NCBI GenBank assembly: GCA_030602665.1
Contig: JAUVZE010000014.1
Coordinates: 1-13,402, forward strand
Reading direction: 5' to 3'
Length of the DNA: 13,402 nt
Source of the DNA: Dehalococcoidia bacterium
Lineage (GTDB): Bacteria; Chloroflexota; Dehalococcoidia; Dehalococcoidales; JAUVZE01
The notes below the pieces were generated by a model, which searched no databases, was not told the origin of the DNA, and worked only from the letters and a program-made list of their open reading frames with translations. Both the position numbers and the translations under genes were made by a program. Every line of letters begins with the position of its first letter. Within the stretch, counting starts at the first letter, position 1. Of the stretch, positions 1 through 6,978 are shown piece by piece.

Positions 1-965
1 ATCAAGGCAGGTTCGGCTACACCCTGGAGCTTGAGAAAAACAGCCTCTACGAACCTGATATTGACACGCTAGTTAAAGAGCGGTATGAGTGGCCTCCAGT
101 ATCTACTCTGGCACCGGGTAGCGTCTATTTCACCAGGATTATTGACGTTATGCTAGCCAACTTCAGCTATCAATTTAACTGTGACAAACCAATAGATAGA
201 CTTACTGAGGAGGTAGAGGTTAAGGCTATTCTTGAATACCCTGAGGTCTGGAGTAAGACCTTTATCCTAGTGCCAAAAACCCAGAAATCTGGGAACTTCA
301 GGGTTGATTTCGCCGTGGACCCCAGCTTTTTTACCGAATTTACTAATACGATGCGGGACGAGATAGGCATGGGAGCAGTATCTCACAACCTGACCATTAT
401 GGCGGTAGTTCATACCACTGCCAAAACTGATTTTGGTAATATAGACGAGGTCTTTACCCATTCTCTGGAGGGCACATTAACCGCGGCTACTCTCACCTGG
501 AACGACGAACTGGAAAGCTCTAAAGCAGGCTCCATTATGGGTACCCACTTGGTTCCAAATACGCAGAGGTTTGTCGGACTTTCGCGTGACGAGGCAAGAA
601 TTACATTCCCTATCACTGCGGCCATTAGTTTCCCCCTCGCCATCTATTTACTCATAATAAATATTGCTTACAAACCGGTACCACCCTCCAGGATAGAGAA
701 GGAAGCGAGACGGGCTAAGAAGAAACACAAAGGTTTAGTTGTTGATGTTAGAGAATTGCCAGATGTTGAAGGCCGGGCTATTACGGTTATCTCATTGAGT
801 TCGCTAGATGACCTCATCACCACGGCTGAGAACCTCTTTAAACCAGTGCTTCATAAGGCTGAAGAGGAAAGACATACATACTGTGTTATGGATGGTGCGG
901 TAAGGTATGAATATGTAGGTGAAGTTGAGCCTTCTGACACAGACAAACCTGAGCAAGTGAAGTAG
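1..965 (+). CDS. DUF5305-like membrane protein, 5' end outside window (partial)
   Basis: The reading frame is open from base 3 to the TAG at 963-965, giving about 320 visible residues. The ATG at 150 lies inside a conserved stretch, so the true start is upstream of the window. Visible order: an extracytoplasmic beta-rich region of about 200 residues, in which an LY pair is followed by FSYQF and EVWSKTF, as is typical of DUF5305; one hydrophobic helix at about visible residues 204-222; a basic stop-transfer stretch (ARRAKKKHK); and a cytoplasmic tail with the pattern V.V.SL.DL...AE....PV.H......Y.V.DG..Y.Y that I associate with the same family. DUF5305 proteins normally also have an N-terminal membrane helix, which would lie off the left edge. 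The molecular function is unknown. The family call rests on recalled sequence pattern rather than a search. The next gene is on the opposite strand, so no operon partner is visible. Confidence 0.75.
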   Translation, partial: QGRFGYTLELEKNSLYEPDIDTLVKERYEWPPVSTLAPGSVYFTRIIDVMLANFSYQFNCDKPIDRLTEEVEVKAILEYPEVWSKTFILVPKTQKSGNFRVDFAVDPSFFTEFTNTMRDEIGMGAVSHNLTIMAVVHTTAKTDFGNIDEVFTHSLEGTLTAATLTWNDELESSKAGSIMGTHLVPNTQRFVGLSRDEARITFPITAAISFPLAIYLLIINIAYKPVPPSRIEKEARRAKKKHKGLVVDVRELPDVEGRAITVISLSSLDDLITTAENLFKPVLHKAEEERHTYCVMDGAVRYEYVGEVEPSDTDKPEQVK

Positions 966-1073
966 GGATACAAGGTTTTAGTCGGGTTACTGACTTCAGC
1001 CAGAGTAGCTTTCCTCCTAGCCTCGGTCAGTTGATAATATACTTGTGAAGGTGCCGGCTCTATATATCAAGAA

Positions 1074-1148
1074 TGGCTCCCCAGCGTGGACTCGAACCAC
1101 GAACAACTCGGTTAACAGCCGAGGGCTCTACCATTGAGCTACTGGGGA
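1074..1148 (-). tRNA. tRNA-Asn (anticodon GUU)
   Basis: Read on the minus strand, the acceptor arm TCCCCAG pairs with CTGGGGA, followed by discriminator G and an encoded CCA (1074-1076). The D-arm region has AGCTCAATGGTAGAGC. The anticodon stem CTCGG/CCGAG encloses the loop CTGTTAA, so the anticodon is GTT (Asn). The T arm is CGTGG TTCGAGT CCACG. All four arms pair cleanly and the length is 75 nt with CCA, with no intron or long variable arm. It is a lone tRNA between a convergent plus-strand gene and the mscS-like gene, and a good promoter lies just upstream. Confidence 0.97.
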
Positions 1149-1187
1149 TTTTTGATAAAATTAGCTCGCAATCGGCTGGTTAACCTT

Positions 1188-1216
1188 ATTCTAAACCAGC
1201 TTTGAATTATTTTCAA
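1188..1216 (-). promoter_or_regulatory. Promoter of tRNA-Asn
   Basis: On the minus strand, TTGAAA (1211-1216) is separated by exactly 17 bp from TAGAAT (1188-1193); each hexamer matches the sigma70 consensus at five of six positions. The predicted start near 1181 leaves a leader of about 33 nt before the mature tRNA at 1148. The match is by eye only. Confidence 0.6.
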
Positions 1217-1414
1217 CTTTCAGCTACAATGGTTCAGTCTACTGCTTCGTCGTAGATTCGAGCAATACCTCGGGAGCCAGGTCGCTTAATAGATATGACT
1301 TCTCGTTCAGAATTTCTATCTTTTTCTACAGGCATTTTAATTGTGCAGTCAGTAGCCACCTTCCCAGGCTCAAACTCCCTTACCCCCGCTTGGATTCCAG
1401 AAAAAGTTAGGCAA

Positions 1415-2545
1415 CTACGGGCTAAGAGCAGCACCACAGTTGGAGCAGAATCTACTGTTGGGCAGGTTTGGGTGGGAGCAAGCCTTACACGTCAGATACT
1501 CACTTGTCTGGCCCTCACCGAAATAGAGTTTTACGTGTGGCCAAGGAATTTCTATTCCCGCCTCATCAAAGGCCTTCTTAAGCCTTTTTCTTAGCTCACC
1601 AGTTACCTCCCACTGCATCATCGGCTTGGTCTCACCCATTATCTTTATATCAATGCCCGAATCACCAAAGTTGTTCACCCTGAGTGCCTGGGGTGCGGTA
1701 TGAACAAGCTTGCTGAAATACTCGTCCTCAGCCAGTTCCTTACCTACCCTGTTTATCACCGCCATCACATGGTCAAGGTCCTCACCATAAGCTACTGGAA
1801 CATCTAGGTTAACCCGAGCCCAGTCCCGGGTGTAATTGCTGGCAGTGGTAATCTCGCCATTGGGTACGCTGTGGACGATTCCATCAAGGTCACGGAGAAC
1901 AGTTCTCCTGAGGTTAACCTCTTCAACCAGACCGGCAATACCAGCAATCTTGACCACATCCCCCTTGTTGTATTGGTCCTCAAGCAAGATAAACAGCCCG
2001 CTGAGTAAATCCTTTATCAGGCTCTGGGCACCAAAGCCGATGGCTATGCCGGCAACACCGGCACCAGCCAGAAGAGGGGTAATGTCGATGCCTACCTCCG
2101 AGAGTATCATAAACACGGCGATTAGGGCGATTATGATACCTATGGTACTAGTAAGGATAGTGCTTAGAGTTTGTGACCTATTCTTAAACCATAACTTGGA
2201 ATGACGCTCTTTACCTCTCAACTTGAGCGACCTCTCAACTATCTGGGGCATCACTAACTTTAAGAACAGGTAAGCCAAATATGAGACTACGATCATAACT
2301 AGAATAATGATGCCGTGTTCCAGAAGCCACCTTTGTATTGTTTCCGAAGTTATGACAGTATGGACGCCCTGGCGAGATAGGGTGATTGCTACTACCGCCA
2401 GGACTATAATCACTAATACAACTCCCCCGATAGTCCAGAAGACAAGGTTTACACTTCTATACAGCCTCTTATTCCCCTTTTCTGCCTCTCCTTTTTTAAG
2501 CCTGCCCAGCACCCGGTGCCAGGTAAAAAGAAGAAGGATTGACAC
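1415..2545 (-). CDS. MscS-family mechanosensitive ion channel with C-terminal zinc ribbon (5' end probably frameshifted)
   Basis: This is a small-conductance mechanosensitive channel subunit of the cytoplasmic membrane, which would release solutes on osmotic downshock. Counting from the GTG at 2545, hydrophobic helices lie at about 33-55, 78-98 and 128-150. The Gly/Ala-rich pore helix follows at about 155-187 (PLLAGAGVAGIAIGFGAQ), then the LSGLFILLEDQYNKGD stretch that begins the MscS beta domain. The C-terminus carries CKAC...CSNCG, a zinc ribbon that classical MscS lacks. The GTG cuts into a first helix (about 2543-2580) that continues upstream in the same frame with no usable start before a TAA at 2714-2716. 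A strong RBS (2609-2616) and ATG (2598-2600) lie one base out of frame and meet TAG after eight codons. Dropping one A from the AAA at 2577-2579 would add an N-terminus of about 18 residues and restore the helix. The gene has its own promoter. Confidence 0.88.
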   Translation of the reverse strand: MSILLLFTWHRVLGRLKKGEAEKGNKRLYRSVNLVFWTIGGVVLVIIVLAVVAITLSRQGVHTVITSETIQRWLLEHGIIILVMIVVSYLAYLFLKLVMPQIVERSLKLRGKERHSKLWFKNRSQTLSTILTSTIGIIIALIAVFMILSEVGIDITPLLAGAGVAGIAIGFGAQSLIKDLLSGLFILLEDQYNKGDVVKIAGIAGLVEEVNLRRTVLRDLDGIVHSVPNGEITTASNYTRDWARVNLDVPVAYGEDLDHVMAVINRVGKELAEDEYFSKLVHTAPQALRVNNFGDSGIDIKIMGETKPMMQWEVTGELRKRLKKAFDEAGIEIPWPHVKLYFGEGQTSEYLTCKACSHPNLPNSRFCSNCGAALSP

Positions 2546-2608
2546 GATAGCCGAGACTGTAAGTATCCATACACTATTTAGTAGTAAACCATTCCCACAT
2601 GAGAACTG

Positions 2609-2616
2609 CCTCCTCC
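2609..2616 (-). promoter_or_regulatory. Ribosome binding site pointing to the mscS-like start at ATG 2598-2600
   Basis: The minus strand reads GGAGGAGG, eight bases before an ATG at 2598-2600. No comparable site precedes the GTG at 2545. The site therefore marks the likely ancestral start, although the frame opened by that ATG ends at TAG (2574-2576). Confidence 0.6.
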
Positions 2617-2630
2617 AATTGATTGAACAT

Positions 2631-2639
2631 ATTATACCA
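2631..2639 (-). promoter_or_regulatory. Extended -10 promoter of the mscS-like gene
   Basis: The minus strand reads TGG followed by a perfect TATAAT (2631-2636), an extended -10 element. A possible -35, TTGAGT (2656-2661), sits at a long 19-bp spacing, as can occur with extended -10 promoters. The start near 2624 leaves a leader of about 24 nt carrying the RBS. This places the ATG at 2600 as the first start codon on the message. A short perfect inverted repeat (2657-2669) overlaps the -35 zone. Confidence 0.6.
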
Positions 2640-2759
2640 TTAAGCGAGAAGACTGACTCAAATTTTGAGCTTCTATCTAACTTGATGATGTCCCCTGACT
2701 GCTCACCTCCTGCTTAAGACCGACCAGTTAACCTTATCCCATCTCTGCCCTGTCAAATT

Positions 2760-3728
2760 TCATTTTATAAAGCGTTTTAAAGCTTCTGGCAACTTACTGG
2801 CGTCATTTGTTGTCGCTGGCTTAATCGGCCTCTGGCCATTAGCCTCCATGATAGCCATACCCTGGTCACTGAGCAGAAATTCCACCCAGCTGACAGCCAA
2901 TTCCTGGTTCGGGAAATTATTTGGTATGGTCACCGCGTAGAGTATCGGTTCACCCGCCAGGATGATGGTCTCTCCTGGTTGTTTTCCTTTTATCTCCACC
3001 CTCGCTTGAGCATAGAAATCTTTGAATTGTTCGCTGGAAAGATTAATCTCTTCGGGCAATACTACATACTTCAGATTGTGTTGTTTAGCCACTGAAGAGT
3101 ATTCAAAAGCGTAATCCAGGTCTCCTGATTCCAGGAGAGCAATAAGGTCGACCGACTTCGGTCTCATCATATCGCCAGCGGCACCATAGAGCTTCTGGTA
3201 GATGCCAGGAACCTGATAGTATTTCTCGGCAAGCTGCCATACCATCAAAGTCCTGTAGCCACAAGGGTCCTGGTGAGGGTTACTGCGCCCATAGGTTACA
3301 CCTTCTTTTAACAAAATTTCGTACCAGTTGTTGGCGTTGACCTGACCTTGATATTGGGATTTTTCGGTGTAGCAGAGGACTACTTGATTTGAGGCAAATA
3401 TGATGTACCACTCAGCGTAGTTAGGGAACATGAGCTCGGGGATAATCTTATAATCAGCGGAAGCCACCACGCCACATTCTCTACCCAGCTCAGTAACCTT
3501 ACGGATGGTGGTGGCGCTACCGCCTCCCTCAGACAGTATCTCAATATCAGGATAGAGCTTGTTAAACTCCTCGCTAATCTCAGCGAAGGGTATGGTCAAA
3601 CTACCGGCGTGGAATATTGGCAATTTTCCCAAAGGCTTAGCACAGCCAAACAATAGAGCAACTGCAAGCAATAGCATGAGTAATAGTGAAGAAATCTTGA
3701 TATTTGCACCGTTGGTAGGATTTCTCAC
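2760..3728 (-). CDS. wtpA: Tungstate/molybdate-binding lipoprotein (WtpA type)
   Basis: This is the periplasmic or surface solute-binding subunit of an oxyanion ABC importer. The 322-residue product opens with a basic N-terminus, a hydrophobic core and the lipobox LFGC, predicting lipidation at Cys29. The mature part begins with FHAGSLTIPF (39-48). It continues with the WtpA/archaeal-ModA signatures IRKVTELG, VVASADY, DPCGYR and LDYAFEYSSVAKQH. In the archaeal proteins a conserved Asp and Glu give six-coordinate oxyanion binding; by motif these should be Asp154 and Glu209 here (inference). The usual TIPN and GQ.PI.PA segments follow. The GTG start at 3728 has an AAGGAG about 12 bases upstream; no better start is visible before the lipoprotein signal. 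The gene is last in the operon after permease and ATPase. Tungstate versus molybdate preference cannot be read directly, but the riboswitch variant favours tungsten. Confidence 0.93.
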   Translation of the reverse strand: MRNPTNGANIKISSLLLMLLLAVALLFGCAKPLGKLPIFHAGSLTIPFAEISEEFNKLYPDIEILSEGGGSATTIRKVTELGRECGVVASADYKIIPELMFPNYAEWYIIFASNQVVLCYTEKSQYQGQVNANNWYEILLKEGVTYGRSNPHQDPCGYRTLMVWQLAEKYYQVPGIYQKLYGAAGDMMRPKSVDLIALLESGDLDYAFEYSSVAKQHNLKYVVLPEEINLSSEQFKDFYAQARVEIKGKQPGETIILAGEPILYAVTIPNNFPNQELAVSWVEFLLSDQGMAIMEANGQRPIKPATTNDASKLPEALKRFIK

Positions 3729-3769
3729 TGGAAGTTCTGACTCCTTAGCCTAGCTGAATTTGTCTTATA

Positions 3770-4816
3770 TCAAAAGAGGTGGACTGCTGATGCCTTAAAC
3801 GTCACATGGACTCTTTTACCTTCTTCCAACTCCAATTCCTCAAAGGAATGACGAGTAACTAAGCAGGAAATGTCGGGTGGTAGGTTTACCGTTATGTAAA
3901 GTGTGGCACCCTTGTCAATTATGCCAGTAATCGTACCGGGGAAGCAGTTACGCGCACTGGAGCGGATAGGTTCAAGAGAAATGAGGATGTCCTCAGGTCG
4001 GATGGAGGCATGACAGGTGCCCTCAGTGTCTGCCGCCGACACGAACTCGGTGCCCTCTATCCTGAATATGTTATCTCCGTTAGCTTTATGCACTGCTTCA
4101 CCAAGGTAGATATTTCGTGTCATGGCAAAGCGAGCTACGAATTCCGAATTTGGCTGACGGAATATTTGCTCAGGTGTTCCCACCTGCTTCAAGTGTCCCT
4201 CACCGATGACGGCGATGCGGTGCCCAAGGGCTATCGCCTCCTCAAAGTCATGGGTAACATGAACGGTGGTAATGTTAAGCACTCTATGGAGTTGACGCAG
4301 CTCCTGCTGTAGATTCTCCCTGGTTTCCGGGTCAAGGGCACTGAGCGGCTCATCAAGTAGCAGCACCTTCGGTTTTGTGCTCAGGGCTCTTGCCAGGGCT
4401 ACCTTCTGACGCTCACCACCACTCAGAGTCTCGGGCTTACGATGAAGTAGGTGAGAAATACTCAGCAAATCAGTTATCCAGTCCAGTGTCACTTTTATTT
4501 CCTGGTGCTTCTCCTTACGCAGTCTGAGCCCAAAGATTACATTGTCCTTGACGGAAAGGTGAGGAAACAGAGCGTGGTCCTGGTAAACGATGCTCACTCC
4601 CCGCTTTTCTGGTTCAAGTCTTACCACCTCTTTGCCTCTGAGCCATATCTCACCGCTTTTAATGGGATATAGCCCAGCGATTGATTCAAGTAGTACGGTT
4701 TTACCGGCTCCTGTGGGGCCGAGTACCACAAAATACTCACCCTCGCTCACGGTAAAACTGATGTCGTATAGCAGGAAGTCACCGAGGTCTACGCAGAGAT
4801 TCTTGATTTTTATCAT
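3770..4816 (-). CDS. wtpC: Tungstate/molybdate ABC transporter ATP-binding protein
   Basis: This is the cytoplasmic ATPase that energises oxyanion uptake with the adjacent permease. From the chosen start the protein has 348 residues: Walker A GPTGAGKT (33-40), Q-loop YQD, signature LSGGE (131-135), Walker B VLLLDEP (151-157) with catalytic Glu156, and switch His189. A C-terminal TOBE-like oxyanion-sensing domain spans about 280-348, as in ModC/WtpC. A longer frame opens at 4870, but the ATG at 4814-4816 is preferred: it follows GAAGGA, overlaps the permease stop as TGATG, and gives the normal family N-terminus (MIKIKNL). The overlap predicts translational coupling with the permease. The 41-bp gap to wtpA supports one transcript. 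Confidence 0.93.
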   Translation of the reverse strand: MIKIKNLCVDLGDFLLYDISFTVSEGEYFVVLGPTGAGKTVLLESIAGLYPIKSGEIWLRGKEVVRLEPEKRGVSIVYQDHALFPHLSVKDNVIFGLRLRKEKHQEIKVTLDWITDLLSISHLLHRKPETLSGGERQKVALARALSTKPKVLLLDEPLSALDPETRENLQQELRQLHRVLNITTVHVTHDFEEAIALGHRIAVIGEGHLKQVGTPEQIFRQPNSEFVARFAMTRNIYLGEAVHKANGDNIFRIEGTEFVSAADTEGTCHASIRPEDILISLEPIRSSARNCFPGTITGIIDKGATLYITVNLPPDISCLVTRHSFEELELEEGKRVHVTFKASAVHLF

Positions 4817-5607
4817 CACTTTTCCTTCTGGTATACCAGCATCCTCAAGGCAATAAACACAATAAGGCACACCATAATGAGCAGTACTGCCACCGGTCGG
4901 GCGTAGTCCAACCCGTAGGTTTCAAACCGCTCATAAACGAGAACTGGGGCTATCATCGGGTGGTAAGCGAGAATAAGGACAGCACCAAACTCGCTTATTC
5001 CACGGGCCCACATCATGATGTTGCCGGCCACAATGCTGCGCCAAGCGAGTGGTAATGAAATCCTGAAGAAAGCCTGCCAGGGTGAGGCACCCAGGCTCCG
5101 GGCTACCTTTTCTAGCCTCACGTCAACTTTTCTGAAACCCTCTTTAGCCGAGTCTATTAGAAACGGGATACTGACAAATAGCATCGCTATCACGATGCCA
5201 GCCATGGAATCAACAAACTGAATGCCGATAGCACCAAATGCTTTGCCCACCATAAAGTTGCGGCCGAAAACAAACAGGAGAGCGATACCGGCTGCGGTAT
5301 GAGGCACCACGATAGGTATATCAATAAGTCCTTCCACCAGCCTCTTCCCCGGGAAATTGGCTCTGGCCAGTAAGTATGCCAGGGGTACTCCCAGCAGACA
5401 GCCGACGGCGGTGGCTATCAAGGCAGCATAGAGTGTCAGCCAGATAGACCTCATCACCTCTGAGTCCAAAAAGGTATCCAGCAGTATTGCGGGGTCAGAT
5501 GCCAAAATCATTTTGCCCAGAGGCACCACAATGAAGAGAAATATGACGAGCCCTAAGAGGACAAAGGTGAGTGTCATCCGGTTGGTAGTAATCCATTTTC
5601 TAATCAC
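4816..5607 (-). CDS. wtpB: Tungstate/molybdate ABC transporter permease
   Basis: This inner-membrane channel subunit forms a homodimer in known homologues. The 263-residue product shows about six hydrophobic segments (roughly 13-33, 57-80, 98-117, 137-153, 193-213 and 240-258). The cytoplasmic EAA loop is clear (VARSLGASPWQAFFRISLP), and it docks the ATPase. The GTG at 5605-5607 is chosen because GGGAGG (5618-5623) lies ten bases upstream. An in-frame TTG at 5637 would add ten residues but has no RBS. The gene is first in the operon, so the order is permease, ATPase, binding protein. It sits behind a long leader with a riboswitch and terminator. Confidence 0.92.
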   Translation of the reverse strand: MIRKWITTNRMTLTFVLLGLVIFLFIVVPLGKMILASDPAILLDTFLDSEVMRSIWLTLYAALIATAVGCLLGVPLAYLLARANFPGKRLVEGLIDIPIVVPHTAAGIALLFVFGRNFMVGKAFGAIGIQFVDSMAGIVIAMLFVSIPFLIDSAKEGFRKVDVRLEKVARSLGASPWQAFFRISLPLAWRSIVAGNIMMWARGISEFGAVLILAYHPMIAPVLVYERFETYGLDYARPVAVLLIMVCLIVFIALRMLVYQKEK

Positions 5608-5855
5608 AAACAGAATACCTCCCGATGTCCAAATCAATAATCAACCCTCATAAACACCGATACAACCTTTCTCATCCAATTCTTTATTACACGACTTCCT
5701 TATCTTTTGATTTGGCTGGACGCATGTTTGTCTTGCTTGACCTGCTGGGAAACTGTCGTTGAGCTCGTGCCTCCGACTAGAAACCAGTTACACAATACGA
5801 GACTTTTCTTCGCTCCTGAGATGGTCGCCCGGAAGCAGACAGAGGAGAACAAAGG
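5608..5855 (-). other. Untranslated leader between terminator and wtpB
   Basis: About 250 bases separate the intrinsic terminator from the wtpB start. Apart from the wtpB RBS at 5618-5623, I see no conserved motif, convincing hairpin or credible gene. The only minus-strand ORFs are peptides of 12-13 codons without a good RBS. An open frame of 94 codons on the plus strand (5707-5991) runs antisense through the riboswitch and is judged spurious. If the stretch is transcribed, the wtpB message has a 5' leader of roughly 425 nt. Confidence 0.4.
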
Positions 5856-5887
5856 AAAAGGCGCCCAGAGGAAATATGGGACGCCTT
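5856..5887 (-). terminator. Intrinsic terminator of the riboswitch expression platform
   Basis: On the minus strand AAGGCGTCC pairs with GGGCGCCTT (nine pairs including one G-T) around a loop of about ten bases, followed immediately by a short T-rich run (TTTTCCTTTG). It lies about 30 bases after the riboswitch aptamer and far upstream of wtpB, the arrangement expected for ligand-controlled premature termination. The 5' arm AAGGC (5883-5887) could alternatively pair with GCCTT in the 5' side of aptamer helix P1 (about 5998-6002). That would be a simple antiterminator, but it is only a proposal. Confidence 0.75.
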
Positions 5888-5910
5888 GTCAGTTATCTAC
5901 CTTATTCATC

Positions 5911-6005
5911 CACTCTCCTTTCCAATCATGGGAGGCATCACCGTTTCCAGTGATACCCTTCCGGCCAGTCTCCATAGGTATACACCCTTAGAAGGAAAGG
6001 CTCGA
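5911..6005 (-). ncRNA. Moco/Tuco riboswitch (moco RNA motif, variant without P3)
   Basis: This cis-acting leader RNA is thought to bind molybdenum or tungsten cofactor. On the minus strand, CCTTTCC (5994-6000) pairs with GGAAAGG (5917-5923) as the closing helix. Inside are CTGGCCGGAAGGG (5956-5968), a seven-pair hairpin with a GAAA tetraloop (5937-5954), and GCCTCCC (5930-5936). The order GGCCG, AGGG, hairpin, GCCTCCC, GGAAAGG matches the Escherichia coli moaA leader as I remember it. The long P3 hairpin found there between GGCCG and the following AGGG is reduced to two bases. P3-less forms have been proposed to respond to tungsten cofactor. A promoter lies just upstream, an intrinsic terminator just downstream, and the tungstate/molybdate transporter follows, all on one strand. 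The edges are approximate. Confidence 0.87.
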
Positions 6006-6037
6006 AGAGTCTTATTTAGTTCTTGACTGCCATTTAG

Positions 6038-6065
6038 CTTATCACATCCTAAAGACGACTGTCAA
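6038..6065 (-). promoter_or_regulatory. Promoter of the riboswitch-wtpBCA transcript
   Basis: On the minus strand a perfect TTGACA (6060-6065) precedes GATAAG (6038-6043) with a 16-bp spacer ending in TGT, so the -10 is of extended type. Transcription would start near 6031, about 30 bases before the riboswitch closing helix. Confidence 0.6.
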
Positions 6066-6149
6066 CTATACTAGATTGATAAATTAAGCGGCGTTCTCTG
6101 ACACACTGCCAATCTGGCAAAGCTTGGTGATAGCTAGACTTGATTATCC

Positions 6150-6932
6150 TTAGCCCAAGAATCCTACCAACAGTTGACAAAACTCGTGAACCTTTTGCTT
6201 ATAGACGCTGTGACCACAACCTTCGAAGATATGTAAATGACAATGGTGAATCAGCTTCGCGGCGGCATAAGCGTGGCTAGCTGGTACAATAACATCCCTA
6301 GCTCCCCAGACTAATAATGTTGGCATGATTAGTTCCGAAAGCCGGTTCAGCAATACTGTAGTCTGCCCCCTGAGGGTAGCAATACTTTTCCCCAAACCTA
6401 TCCTAAACCATAGAAGAGGGGGCGCAAATTCAAAGGGAGTAGAGAATGGACGAATCAGCCATCCCACAGCCTTCAGGATGGCTAAGGCAGCTTCGCCAAG
6501 ACAAAAAGCCAGAGTGGATAGAAACCTGACCCACAGGGCAATTTCTTTGCCCAAACACATGCTGTTTACCAAGACTAGGCTCTTTATTTCATGAGGAAAT
6601 CTGAGTGCGTAGTGCAGGGCAATGCCACCACCAAACGAATGCCCCAGCAAATGGAAGCGTTTAAGTCCCAGCTTATGCGAAAAGCCTTCCACGAACTTCA
6701 CAAACTCTGATATATGAAAATTGTCACTCATCGGTTGACTGCGCCCAAAGCCCGGAAGGTCGGGAACATATACAGTATAATATTTAGAGAGCTCTCCCAG
6801 ATTTTGTAGCCATGCCCTGGCACCTTCACCACCACCGTGGATTACGACCAGCGGGGCACCCTGTCCGCCAATAAGATAGTTGATATCAAGTTTGCCAACT
6901 TTCACATGCTTGCTGTGTATTTCACTTACCAT
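6150..6932 (-). CDS. Alpha/beta hydrolase
   Basis: This is a cytoplasmic alpha/beta-hydrolase-fold enzyme of 260 residues, a typical family length, with no signal peptide. Visible elements are the oxyanion HGGG (32-35), the strand-turn VPDLPGFGRS (56-65), nucleophile elbow GHSFGG with Ser99, acid Asp213 in VWGARD, and His241 in CGHS; the catalytic triad is complete. The cap region (about 125-195) is unusually hydrophobic (LAFCLGEAALAILKAVGWLI), which might suit a lipophilic substrate or membrane contact. The substrate is not predictable; esterases, C-C hydrolases and haloperoxidase-like proteins share this layout. It starts at the ATG at 6932 with only a weak RBS (AGGT). It follows the coiled-coil gene by 46 bases on the same strand, so it is probably the last gene of that cluster. 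Confidence 0.88.
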   Translation of the reverse strand: MVSEIHSKHVKVGKLDINYLIGGQGAPLVVIHGGGEGARAWLQNLGELSKYYTVYVPDLPGFGRSQPMSDNFHISEFVKFVEGFSHKLGLKRFHLLGHSFGGGIALHYALRFPHEIKSLVLVNSMCLGKEIALWVRFLSTLAFCLGEAALAILKAVGWLIRPFSTPFEFAPPLLWFRIGLGKSIATLRGQTTVLLNRLSELIMPTLLVWGARDVIVPASHAYAAAKLIHHCHLHIFEGCGHSVYKQKVHEFCQLLVGFLG

Positions 6933-6978
6933 CGTACCTAGCCTGCGGTGAACAACGTATTAGTTAGCCTTGTCTTTT

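Noticed and set aside
1179..1189. GTTAACCTTAT repeated at 2727-2737
   Set aside because: Eleven shared bases, with no mobile-element ends or further copies seen; likely chance.
1234..1437. 67-codon minus-strand ORF downstream of the mscS-like gene, ending KRPGSRGIARIYDEAVD
   Set aside because: The C-terminal part looks mildly protein-like, but it overlaps the mscS 3' end, has no RBS and matches no family I recognise. It could be a gene remnant, but cannot be supported.
2702..2713. AGGAGGTGA motif upstream of the mscS promoter as an RBS for a small gene
   Set aside because: The only starts after it open very short frames, and it lies upstream of the mscS promoter.
4817..4870. Longer start for the ATPase gene at 4870
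   Set aside because: It would overlap the permease by 55 bases and add residues not found in ABC ATPases. The TGATG start with an RBS is better.
5707..5991. 94-codon open frame on the plus strand
   Set aside because: It runs antisense through the terminator and riboswitch; it has no RBS, and its composition does not look like protein.
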